From NCBI RefSeq assembly GCF_000003605.2, contig NW_003109093.1, positions 109,345-138,194 of the forward strand: DNA of 28,850 bases. Direction: 5' to 3'. Position numbers and translations under genes: made by a program. Shown in pieces: positions 1 through 10,128 of this stretch (its first letter is position 1; every line of letters begins with the position of its first letter). The stretch comes from Saccoglossus kowalevskii. Lineage: Eukaryota; Hemichordata; Enteropneusta; Harrimaniidae. A model generated the notes under the pieces. The model ran no database searches. It was not told the origin of the DNA and was given only the letters and a program-made list of their open reading frames with translations.

Positions 1-666
1 ACTTTCACTGAGGTCCTAGGGAGTTACAGTGACTTTCATGAGGTCCTAGCTAGGCAGTTAAAATGACTTTCATTGAGGTCCTAGGGAATTACAGTGACTT
101 TCACTGAGGTCCTAGGGAGTTACAGTGACTTTCACTGATGTCCTAGGGAGCTACAGTGACTTTCATTGAGGTCCTAGGCAGTTACAATGACTTTCATTGA
201 GGTCCTAGGGAGTTACAGTGACTTTCACCGAGGTCCTAGGGAGTTACAGTGACTTTCACTGAGGTCCTAGGGAATTACAGTGACTTTCACTGAAGTCCTG
301 GGGAGTTACAGTGACTTTCACTGAGGTCCTAGGCAGTTACAGTGACTTTCACTGAGGTCCTAGGGAGTTACAGTGACTTTCACTGAGGTCCTAGGGAGTT
401 ACAGTGACTTTCACTGAGGTCCAAGGGAGTTACAGTGACTTTCACTGAGGTCCTAGGGATTTACAGTGACTTTCACTGAGGTCCTAGGGAGTTACAGTGA
501 CTTTCACTGAGGTCCTAGGCAGTTACAGTGACTTTCACTGAGGTCCTAGGGAGTTACAGTGACTTTCACTGAGGTCCTAGGGAGTTACAGTGACTTTCAC
601 TGAGGTCCTAAGGAGTTACAGTGACTTTCACTAAGGTCATAGGGAGTTACAGTGACTTTCACTGAG
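1..666. repeat. 31-bp minisatellite, about 21 copies, open at left edge
   Basis: The block is a head-to-tail array of a 31-bp unit of the type ACTTTCACTGAGGTCCTAGG plus GAGTTACAGTG. Most copies differ by one or two substitutions. The second copy carries a short extra segment (CTAGG repeated). Each unit contains a perfect small hairpin, CAGTGA-CTT-TCACTG, and the 6-bp palindrome CCTAGG. The array decays at 'actgagaaccta' near 670 and is cut by the left end of the window, so its full length is unknown. No function is implied by the sequence. Confidence 0.97.
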
Positions 667-1402
667 AACCTAAATGAATCTTTATTGGTTTAATTTTGAA
701 AGCACCGACACTGAAAATCCAGGTGAGTACCCCTCCCCCCACACCCACCCCTGCGAATATCACATACATTGTATCTTCTTCTACTTCAATACAACATTTA
801 GAACTACAGAATATTGTACATTTGTAACTGAAAGTAGTAGATGTATTTATAAAAACATTACATATTCAACGGTATCCTACTCGGCCCAAAAATGTTAACA
901 CCTCTTGTAAAATAGCGCCCCTTTGTAAGTTACCTATTTATGTGCTAATTTTGATATATATTTTTCTCTGAACTATGCTATCAGTGATTATTTGTTCACT
1001 GTCCAACCAACCCAACACAACTTTCTCACACCTATGGTGGCAATTAACAGATAAAAGTACCCTGAACCTTTTGGGGGGATTAAGTTTTTAACGAGCGTGT
1101 AGTATATCAATGGGGTGGTTATAATGATCTGACAGACACTATAGACTGATAAAAAATGTCAACATCAAATTGCTCAAAAAAACATGATGCTATTTTTATT
1201 ATTTTTAGCAATTCTATCGAAAGTGACCTATTTCCAGTTAGAATTCCCTTTCCAGGACACTACCAGCACCATCGACCACTAGGAGGGCAATGAGCATCAA
1301 TCAGCTCAATAACTTTCATCAAAATTAAAGTCCCATGGGATAAAAACTGAACACGACATAGTGCAACGATTATTGCTGAATGAAGGTTATACTAATTCAA
1401 GC
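667..1402. other. Unannotated AT-rich stretch
   Basis: No gene, splice-bounded exon or RNA is recognisable. A 74-codon frame starts inside the end of the array at 674 but has no supporting features. The only structured element is the C-rich tract at 730-751. Confidence 0.6.
730..751 (-). other. G-quadruplex-forming tract (G-rich on minus strand)
   Basis: The plus strand reads CCCC-T-CCCCCC-ACA-CCC-A-CCCC, so the minus strand has four G-runs of at least 3 with loops of 1, 3 and 1 bases. This is a textbook intramolecular G4 pattern. It is conspicuous in such AT-rich surroundings. It could equally be a degraded C-rich microsatellite. Confidence 0.6.
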
Positions 1403-1406
1403 TTAA

Positions 1407-1563
1407 AGTGAGAGGGTCGTCACCTGCACACGCGTGAGAATTGAGTCCAAAGCGACGATAACAACACGCGCTAAAAATGCAAAGACTCATGGGTAGATGC
1501 TTGTTTGTAAACAACGACACGCTATGGCCATCTGGCGCACGCGCAGGTGACGACTCCCCCGCT
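1407..1563. mobile_element. 157-bp MITE with TTAA target-site duplication
   Basis: Terminal inverted repeats of 21 bp lie at 1407-1427 and 1543-1563. They match at 17 of 21 positions, all four differences are transitions, and the inner 12 bp (GTCGTCACCTGC / GCAGGTGACGAC) match perfectly. TTAA sits directly outside both ends (1403-1406 and 1564-1567), the target duplication typical of piggyBac-type transposition. The interior is CpG-rich (ACGCG, GCGACG, GCGCACGCG) compared with its surroundings, as expected for a recent insertion not yet decayed by CpG loss. It has no coding capacity, so it is non-autonomous. The TIR does not start with the usual CCY of piggyBac, so the superfamily is inferred from the TTAA alone. 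Confidence 0.75.
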
Positions 1564-1689
1564 TTAATATAACTTGAATATTCACAGATATTTGGGCATA
1601 TGATGAAATAGAGAAATTTCAGTCTTAAAATAACACAAGTCAGTGGATTCTTCCGAAGCACCTGTTTTATTTAAAATATGGTTATTAAG

Positions 1690-1960
1690 ACTTCAGAATT
1701 TATGCAAATTAGATAATTATTATGCATGGTTTTAATCTCGAAGTAATGACCTGAGGAATAACTAAAAATTTGCAAATTTATGCAGATTTGGTAAACAAAA
1801 TGCATAAATTTTAACTCTGAAATAACATTTCTGAATTGCCCAAGAACCCTTACACATGTACATGTTATATGTATTAAATTTCACTGAAATCTGTCAAGTA
1901 GTTCTTTAAATATCTTGTTGAATTTATGCAAATTAGGTATTTAATTATTCATCTAATTTC
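1690..1960. repeat. Diverged dispersed repeat with three related modules
   Basis: Three related segments begin near 1702 (ATGCAAATTAGATAATTATT), 1780 (ATGCAGATTTGGTAAAC) and 1926 (ATGCAAATTAGGTATTTAA). The first two continue into similar 'atgca...tttaatctcgaagtaa' and 'atgca...ttaactctgaaataac' sequence. The part near 1880-1915 (TTTCACTGAAATCTGTCAAG) has the wording of a decayed transposon module. The first and third copies each carry a perfect POU octamer ATGCAAAT (1702-1709 and 1926-1933). I read this as an old mobile-element relic, not a designed enhancer. Confidence 0.35.
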
Positions 1961-3231
1961 TTTCTTCAGTAGGATCTTCTTGTACCATGGTGAAAGAGAA
2001 TGATAATTCCGTGAACATCCAGGTATTATGAATTATGAATTAAACAGCCAAAAAATCATTTAAGCAAAAATGTATATATAAAATTATTTTACACCAATAC
2101 AGCGTACTCTCATTAAACATTGAATTAAACAGTTTATAGTTTTTCTAAATACAGAACAATTATGATGATTTATGTTTTTAGATAATCTCACTATAAATGC
2201 TTAGCACTAGACCTAAAATTCACTGAGATGAATAATTGATGCCATTGTTTAAAATCCCGACCTGATGAATATCTGAATGCATTGATGCCATTTCAAATTT
2301 TCTTTCTTCACAACTAGTCTACAGTGTGTGCTTCATAAACAGGACTGAATTTTTTAGGAATTCAGAGTCAAAATGGAATCCCCTGAAATCAGTTTGAGAC
2401 AGCTTGGAGAATTCCTGGGAGGAGAAAATTGTACATGACTGCAAAGCTTACATGTACAAATGTACATGTACTTTAGACACAAACAAAAATGACGTTGCCC
2501 CATATTACAAAATGTACCTTCACTTTTACACTCATTTTGTTTTATTAAATGTGAATTTCATTACACGAAATTACAAAACTATAGTAAGATGTTATCAAAC
2601 TCACTATATCAATGTATGATTTTGTGATGTGCCAATGACATGCCAGTGAATTAACATAACTACATGTAGTTCCATCACAGCAAATCTTTGTGTGTCTGTG
2701 TCGCGTCAAGTACCCCCCCCCCCTTCCCTCACACACACAGGGAGTCTTTGGTAATGTATTTGGTCTCTGGTGATGTATTTCTAGAAACATTGGTCTTGAA
2801 ATTTGATTCTTTCAGAATCCGCAAGTTCAAGCAATGGAATACAAAAACACACTGAAATCCATGGTTGTAGAATATTGTACTGACTAAGGTTAAATGTTAC
2901 GCCAAATTTCAGTCATGTAGAAATCAGCCTGGTATACACATTATCACCTACTTTTGAATTAAATACCTACTACTGGTATTTTTTTCTCATGAAGTATTTA
3001 GATGTACTAAATTTAAAAAATTTCCAGTCATTTTAGTGAAATGTGGACTTTTTTGTTGAAAAACTTCCAATTTATGAACCAGAAAATGTTTCTATATTTT
3101 TTTGGGTTCAATTATCAAGTGGCAGTGAAGCACCCATGGTTATACTGTATGCACGACCCACACCTAAAATCCAGGGGAATACCCCTCCATCTCTTTCTGA
3201 TGTAATAGTTTTAAAAGTTTACACTATTTAA

Positions 3232-3263
3232 TACAATATTGTACATTAGATTACAATATTGTA
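3232..3263. repeat. Short direct duplication of palindrome TACAATATTGTA
   Basis: The 12-bp perfect palindrome TACAATATTGTA occurs at 3232-3243 and again at 3252-3263, a 20-bp period. Both copies continue into 'CA'. It looks like a small local duplication. Confidence 0.6.
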
Positions 3264-3683
3264 CACTTGTAATTTTATTGTGAAGCAACTATTTTGAGCC
3301 CTAGAACTAAAGACCCTAGCAACAGTGGTTACTATGCAAGAAGGTACATTTATGTGAAGCATACATGTACATGTATAATCAATTTAGTTCAATTTATTAA
3401 TAAATAGCTAATTGAGTAATCAATTATTTTTGTGGTAGTGTGACATTTTAAATCAATCGATGAGTGAAATTATTATTTTGAATGAAATTGTTCGTTCAGT
3501 GATAAATTCAAACTATGGTGCATTGTCCTGAGATGACCTAACATTGGCAATCTGCCAATTGGCCACAAGCCAAGTACACTCAGCTACATCTGTACAAAAT
3601 ATTGCATGATGGGAAGGGGGTTGAAATCCCAATATTGTTGTTGCGCTTAATTTAACACTGAATCTAGCTTCTAAAATAACTGT

Positions 3684-3701
3684 AAAAAAAAAAAAAAAAA
3701 A
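3684..3701 (+). repeat. Poly-A tract (18 A)
   Basis: An uninterrupted run of 18 A. There is no recognisable retroposon body immediately upstream, so it may be a plain homopolymer and not a retrotransposon tail. Confidence 0.85.
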
Positions 3702-5834
3702 TAGAAATCTAATAAACTGCAAATGCAAGATAAACTATAAACAATTGCAGGGATTGAAAATTAATGCAAGCATGGATGGACATGTGACATTTGTATAAAC
3801 ATATATAGAAACAATTTCTGATGTTTTTATGACATAATAGTCAATAATACTTGCAAATTGATGAGATAATATGGTTTTATTGCTTCCGTTTAAAAATATT
3901 TAGCATTTTTACAGTTATATGTACGTACATGTAAAGTGCCCCAAATACATGTACGTAACTTGAAAAATGTTTGAATTTTTCCTGTGATTGTAGACACAAC
4001 ATGCCTGTACTGCATGCATTAAACTGGAATACTGGAATTAAACCCATGTCACTTTTGCAGATAATACATGTATGAACAATTAATCCACTGTTTTACATGT
4101 ATGAACGCTGTCATGCAGTCAAAAAACAATTCTTAACAAATAATAATTAAAACATATAATGGTTGACTTTTATTTGCATCAACTTTTCACAAACTAAATC
4201 TGCATAATATTTTTCATATTTTTTTTAACAATTTTGATAAAGAACTGCAGCCAACGGGAAAAGACGCTTATTTTTGTCAAAAACTAACAAAGAAATTATA
4301 GAAAAATATATAAAAACATGCAAAATGCTGCCCCAAAATTATGGCAAGAAAAAATGGTGTTCAAAAAAACTGATTGGGATATTCAGAATTTTAGATTTCC
4401 TTCATACAATTCATCCAACATTTAAGATTTTCTTGCTAGATTTTATTGTTCATAAAAACCAAACAATCTCGTGTTATGACCTCATTGTACCATTCATTTA
4501 CCATTTCATACCTTTCATTAACATATGGTGTATGGGAAAGTAAAACAACAGAAGCATGTATTAAGTACTAATTAGAGTTTCGAAAGCAAAAATCAAAATT
4601 TCATAATTTCTTTTCCACTTTTCCACAATTATCCAAAAAAGCTTAAAAATCCACAAATGAGATTAAATTTTACAGGGGCTGAATCAAGTAAATTTTCTTT
4701 AAGTTGTGAAGGGCAATAGAAAGAACTTGTACATTTTTGTATGTACGAATAAGAAGAACCTTATTAAAAATTGTTCTCTAGAAGTGGAGAAAAAACAACT
4801 GTATAAGAGAAAGTAACAACTGAGTAACTGAGAAAGAGTACAACTGAGGTGGTCCCTGGATGACCTTTCTAAACATTCTCCATTCATAAAAACTATAACA
4901 GATTTTATGAATGAATCCAGAGTGGGAAAACAACATTTCCTAAATTAGCATCCCATAATAATCAGGTCAGGTGATCCTTGTTTGTTACAATCTTGGCAGC
5001 CCGCCAACTGGCAAGACGCCAAAACATATCCTCTTCCCTTCCACGTGGTGTTGTTTACATCAGAAACTGCAGATGCCGATTTTTTTCTTTCTTTCTATAA
5101 TTCTATGAACATTTGTGGCACATTGCAAGTGTTTTAATTGAAATTACCGATCATTTACGGTAGACTTATTTGTATTTTTTATATTTTTCAAAAATTATAA
5201 TGTAAATGTAATAAGAAAGAAAATAAACAAAATACGATATCAACGCTTTAATTTTGGTCATCGCTGTGAGGAAATTTTGAAAGAAGCTTGGCTTTCGATC
5301 ACACTTCAACAGTCGGAAATAACAGATTTTAATAAATTGTGTCATTTTTAAATAATTTCATAAAATCGTCATCTTTTAAAAGCATGTGATTACCGACAGC
5401 AATGTATTCTAAGCAACAAGAAAACATATCACATAATATAATGTGTATGTTAGGGTAGCTCATTTCAATTTCTAATTTTCTGACAAGTTAATGATTTTTG
5501 GCTTACCGTACCTTTATTTGAGAAGGGGCTAATCAAATTAAAAATTGGGGAAGAGAATCAAAATAATCGCTAGTATTTGGATGAGCAGTAAATTTGTTAA
5601 AAAATAAATGTTTATTTTCAACGATTAACAGAATTGAGGCTATCAAGTATTTCATTAGAAGCGCTTTCGTCTTGATCAAGTTACATGTTCATCCAGTGAA
5701 CCTTACACTTCAAATTCCTGCTATATATATACACATGTTTTGTTTTGACTAGAGACAAAATATCCTCTCTCTGTATACTGACACTCAGTCCTGACACCTG
5801 ACAGTTTTAGCACCAGGCTGACCCTGTTCTGACA
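3702..5834. other. AT-rich non-coding stretch
   Basis: No gene, RNA or well-bounded repeat is recognised. TACATGTA-type palindromes recur (about 3925-3955 and 4065-4105). The 89-codon frame at 4274-4543 is lysine-, isoleucine- and phenylalanine-rich in the way random AT-rich DNA is, and nothing marks it as an exon. Degenerate relatives of the following 21-bp repeat begin near 5790-5835. Confidence 0.55.
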
Positions 5835-8058
5835 CCACCTGTATTCCTTGCTGCCCCACCAGAATGCTGAGCTTCCCCACCTGAAAGCCCAGCTTCCCAC
5901 CTGAATGCCCAGTGACCAACCTGAATGCCTAACTTCCCACCTCTTAATGCCTAGTTGTAACACCTGAATGCCCAACTGCCCCCGCTAGAATGCCAATCTA
6001 CTCAACATGAATGCCCAGCTTCTCTCATCTGAATGCCTAGTTGTCCCCCCTGAATACCTAGCTGCCACACCTGAAGGCCAAGTTGCCCCACTTGAATGCC
6101 TAACTGCCCCCACCTGAATGCCTAATTGCTCACACCTGAATGCTTAACTGCTCACACCTGAATGCCTACATGTAACTGCTCACACCTGAATGCCTAACTG
6201 CTCACACCTGAATGCCTAACTGCACCACTTGAAAGTCTAACTGCACCACCACCACCTAAATATTTCTCTGCACCACCTGAATGCCTAGCTGCACCACCTG
6301 AATGCCTACTTTGTAGCTGCCCCGCCCAAATACTTCTCTGCATCACCTGAGTGCCGCACTGCACTACCTGAATGCCCAAGCTGCCACACCTCAATGCCGA
6401 GCTACACCACCTGAATAGCTCTCTGCACCACCTGAATAGCTCTTTGCCCAACCCGAATACCTCTCTGTACCACCTGAATAGCTCTCTGTACCACCTGAAT
6501 TGCTCTTTGCCCAACTTGAATAGCTCTCTGCACCACCCGAATAGCTCTCTGCCCAACCTGAATAGCTCTCTGTACCACCTGAATTGCTCTTTGCCCCACA
6601 TGAATAGCTCTCTGTACCACCTGAATGCCTCTCTGCACCACCTGAATGCCTCTCTGCACCACCTGAATAGCTTTCTGCACCACCTGAATAGCTCTCTGTA
6701 CCACCTGAATTGCTCTTTGCCCAACCTGAATAGCTCTCTGTACCACCTGAATTGCTCTTTGCCCCACATGAATAGCTCTCTGCACCACCTGAATACCTCT
6801 CTGCACCACCTGAATACCTCTCTGCACCACCTGAATACCTCTCTGCACCACCTGAATACCTCTCTGCACCACCTGAATAGCTCTCTGCACCACCTGAATA
6901 CCTCACTGCACCACCTGAATACCTGTCTGCACCACCGAATGCTGAGCTCCACCACCAGAATACCTGTCTGCACCACCAGAATACCTGTCTGCACCACCTG
7001 AATAGCTCACTGCACCACCTGAATACCTGTCTGCACCACCTGAATACCTCTCTGCACCACCGAATGCTGAGCTCCACCACCAGAATACCTGTCTGCCCCA
7101 CCTGAATACCTGTCTGCACCACCTGAATAGCTCTCTGCACCACCTGAATACCTCACTGCACCACCTGAATACCTGTCTGCACCACCAGAATAGCTCTCTG
7201 CACCACCTGAATTGCTCTCTGCACCACCAGAATAGCTCTCTGCACCACCTGAATTGCTCTCTGCACCACCTGAATTGCTCTCTGCACCACCTGAATACCT
7301 CACTGCACCACCTGAATACCTCTCTGCACCACCTGAATACCTGTCTGCACCACCTGAATTGCTCTCTGCACCACCTGAATACCTCACTGCACCACCTGAA
7401 TACCTGTCTGCACCATACGAATAGCTCTCTGCACCACCTGAATACCTGTCTGCACCACCAGAATAGCTCTCTGCACCACCTGAACAGCTCTTTGCACCAC
7501 CTGAGTTGCTCTCTGCACCACCTGAGTGCCTCACTGCACTACCTGAATACCTGTCTGCACCACCTGAATACCTGTCTGCACCACCTGAATAGCTCTCTGC
7601 ACCACCTGAATAACTCTCGGCACCACCTGAATACCTCTCGGCACCACCTGAATGCCTCTCGGCACCACCTGAATACCTCTCTGCACCACCTGAATACCTC
7701 TCGGCACCACCTGAATACCTCACTGCACCACCTGAATAGCTCTCTGCACCACCTGAATACCTCACTGCACCACCTGAATACCTGTCTGCACCACCAGAAT
7801 AGCTCTCTGCACCACCTGAATAGCTCTTTGCACCACCTGAGTTGCTCTCTGCACCACCTGAATACCTGTCTGCACCACCTGAATACCTGTCTGCACCACC
7901 TGAATAGCTCTCTGCACCACCTGAATAGCTCTCGGCACCACCTGAATACCTCTCAGCACCACCTGAATGCCTCTCGGCACCACCTGAATACCTCTCTGCA
8001 CCACCTGAATGCCGAGATGCCCTTCTAGAATGTATACCTGTCCCAATTGAATGCTAAG
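5835..8058. repeat. 21-bp minisatellite, roughly 100 copies, degenerate left flank and homogeneous core
   Basis: The core unit on the plus strand is CTGCACCACCTGAATACCTC plus T (21 bp). From about 6400 to 8010 the copies are nearly identical, with variation mostly in the six bases after GAAT (AGCTCT, ACCTCT, ACCTGT, GCCTCT, TGCTCT) and in CTCTG/CTCGG/CTTTG. From 5835 to 6400 units are diverged and vary in length, as expected for an array edge. Because 21 is a multiple of 3, several frames on both strands stay open for hundreds of codons: plus LHHLNTS, minus VQRGIQV, ERYSGGA and RWCREVF. Single-base deletions in units near 6936 and 7061 shift the frame, and almost all unit variation is non-synonymous in every frame. 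A real protein is therefore unlikely. Most units contain CACCTG. Confidence 0.97.
7482..8010. repeat. Higher-order block within the 21-bp array (336-bp shift)
   Basis: A run of variant units starting at 7482 (GAACAGCTCTTTGCACC, then GAGTTGCTCTCTG) is repeated starting at 7818, exactly 336 bp (16 units) later. The second copy then loses one unit (the GAGTGCCTCACTG unit of the first copy), so the rest aligns at 315 bp. Shared variants include the otherwise rare CTCGG units in the same order. This shows segmental duplication of many units at once, as in unequal crossing over. Confidence 0.8.
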
Positions 8059-9009
8059 ACACTGTCTTTTAAAATAATTAAATATTCCCTTAACAATTTG
8101 AATTAGTCTTAAGATAATAAAGTGCAAGCCACCTGTTAAAGAAATCTAGGGGACGTACCGAACAATAAAGATGTACAAATGTACTTGTACAAATCTATTT
8201 TGTTAACAACACAACAGCAGAGCATTATATAACCAGCAACTTATTTTATAGCGATACGGCAATCCCTAAAAATAGATGATTTACAAGCGATATGCTGAAA
8301 ATATAGAAAGCCATGTACATGTAAAAACAAAATGGCAATAAATATTGTAAAATTATTATATACACATCTAATAACATTATTCATGTTGTTCTCCACTATG
8401 ACATTTTTTGAATGCTCTAATATTTTCCCCATTTTGCACATAACATTTCTGCAAATTTGTACATACTTTTGTTAAATTCCTTATTTAAATTTAGACATAA
8501 TGGATGAAATATCTTATTTACAACAGATCTTGATGAAAATGTGTGTTACAGAGGAATTTATAGGTGTTAATGATATCTATTTGTAAAGTGCGTGTCATGT
8601 AGAAACACTTTTCTATGTTTACATGTACATCAAATGCAGCAACAATAAACACGTATATGTAAGTGCAGTTGTAGCATGAAACTAATTTTCTCTGACATTT
8701 TGGGCCATTAACTTTTATTAAAAGTTACCCAAATAAAAAAAAAAGCTGTGTAATAATACAGCTGTTGCAGCATCTCTCCCATCCTGACAGCTTTCAAGTC
8801 TGTTACAACTTGTTCCACATTTATTCGCTAAAACAACTAACGATAACAGACAGGAATCTTCATCATATTAACATCAAGTATTAATATTTTTTTCTATTAG
8901 TTGGTAGGTTTACATATAGAAGCATTTTATTGGAGTCAAACTTTTGAACCTCCTGCAAATTGACAGGAAACTATCTCTTATGCATTTGTGGCCAAACATT
9001 TTTTTGGTA
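8059..9009. other. AT-rich stretch containing one copy of a dispersed repeat
   Basis: No gene is supported. Positions 8290-8610 are one of two diverged copies of the repeat described at 9815-10120. The short frames here are antisense chance frames. Confidence 0.55.
8290..8610 (+). repeat. Dispersed repeat, copy 1 (partner at 9815-10120)
   Basis: Runs in the same orientation and order as 9815-10120. Shared landmarks are ATATGC..., ATA(C/T)AGAAAGCCA, TGTACATGT, AATAAATATT-type sequence, the 'ttgcaaatt.ttacatact' block, CAACAGATCTTGAT and ATATCT..TTTGTA. The copies are heavily diverged with small gaps, so this is an old duplication or two old insertions of an unknown element. Confidence 0.6.
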
Positions 9010-9660
9010 CAAATATGTTTTAGATACTATGAGATTATTACAAATAAAGTAAGTCATGCTCAAAGGCAGTTTGGTTGTCATATCAACTAACATATTGTGG
9101 ATGTACATGTACAGACTACATGTACATGTATATAGGCTTGTTCACAAATGCTAAGAAAAAGAAAACAGGTTAAAGAAAAGAAAAAAGAACAGGTTAAACC
9201 TGCAATCTGTTCAAAGGGTGCAGTGGATTACATTTAACAAAACATGACTTTGTCCCCATCGTTTTTAATGAAAGTACATGTGTATGAATGTATGGCAGTA
9301 CATTGTATGTCTCGTGATACACTGTACAAATGTATGTGCACGCAATCTCAGAAAATGTTTTAACAGGCGATAGGAATATTATTGTTATACAACAGATTTG
9401 AACCAAATCCATCAATGAATACCTTGTATAAAGCCACAAAGGATTGAAATTGTTTTATTATTTATTCTGATTGGCAGGCGTGACAATCCTAAAGTTGGGC
9501 AATCCTAAAATGGCTGTCTGTCAGCCATACCCATGATCAAATGGTAATGAAAATTGATACATATACATGTACAAGTCATCATACGTGATCATGAATGCGA
9601 TCAGTCAAAGCATGTACCAGAGTGGCTCCGAATACACAGACAAACAAATCCCTCGACTAG
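9010..9660 (+). repeat. Left arm of a long inverted repeat
   Basis: The reverse complement of about 10600-11185 follows this segment almost end to end. Matching landmarks include GCTCAAAGGCAGTTTGGTTG, ATCGTTTTTAATGAA, AATGTTTTAACAGGC, CAACAGATTTGA, AAATCCATCAATGAATACC, AAAGCCACAA, TTATTTATTCTGATTG, GTCAGCCATACCCATGATC and CAATCAAAGCATG-type sequence. Similarity looks like 75-80% by eye. The arm contains ATGGCTG...CAGCCAT-type modules of the family seen at 13350-14423. Confidence 0.85.
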
Positions 9661-9814
9661 GATTTTTAGTTTACATTGTAGATGGTCAGTCCAATCAAAG
9701 TTGAACCTCTGAAGGTTTATTGGAGCCAAAATTGGCTCTAGAAGAACACATTTATACACTCGTTTTTACTGTTGGGCTCTGTTGAAACGCTTTTGTGTGA
9801 ATGAGGCAAAGCCA

Positions 9815-10120
9815 ATATGCACAGAATACAGAAAGCCACGAACAATGTACATGTGGAAACAACTGGTAATTAATATTTTATAACACTTACACAGACATCT
9901 GTTGACATCATTTATGCTTTTCTGCTCGACAAAAATTGATGAACACCATATTTTCTCCTTATCAATATTTTAGGTCAATTTTTTGCAAATTATTACATAC
10001 TTTAATTCGTTGATTTTCTTTGTTAATTCAGCAGTACATGTACATGGACGTAATATGTTGCTTGGCAACAGATCTTGATCAAAAAATTTCACAAAATTGT
10101 GAAAAATGACAAATATCTTT
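9815..10120 (+). repeat. Dispersed repeat, copy 2 (partner at 8290-8610)
   Basis: Aligns with 8290-8610 in direct orientation about 1.5 kb away. It lies inside the loop between the two arms of the long inverted repeat. No coding potential is seen in either copy. Confidence 0.6.
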
Positions 10121-10128
10121 GTAGGCAG

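Larger units (their letters stand above)
1568..3683. other. AT-rich non-coding stretch
   Basis: No gene is supported. Frames of 62-81 codons (2404, 2545 minus, 3043) overlap one another and microsatellite-like sequence, and have no coding signature. The stretch holds an old repeat (1690-1960), an 11-C run at 2713-2723, clustered TACATGTA palindromes near 2450-2475 and a duplicated TACAATATTGTA palindrome at 3232-3263. Confidence 0.6.

Noticed and set aside
1-666. CRISPR array
   Set aside because: The 31-bp units are directly head-to-tail with no unique spacers, and the DNA is eukaryotic in character.
1276-1290. CCACTAGGAGGGCA as a second CTCF site
   Set aside because: It has one extra base in the GG/GGC part and breaks the consensus spacing, unlike the full match at 12977.
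3684-3701. LINE or processed-pseudogene tail
   Set aside because: No reverse-transcriptase or gene-like sequence upstream and no target-site duplication around the A run.
6391-7143. Open frames of 250-267 codons on the minus strand as a repetitive protein gene
   Set aside because: They are frame-preserving translations of a 21-bp minisatellite. All three minus frames are open at once, unit changes are non-synonymous in each, 20-bp units shift the frame, and no signal peptide, intron or UTR structure is visible.
7492-8028. Plus-strand 178-codon frame (LHHLNTS repeats)
   Set aside because: Same cause as the minus-strand frames; it begins inside the array at an ATG made by repeat sequence and ends where the array ends.
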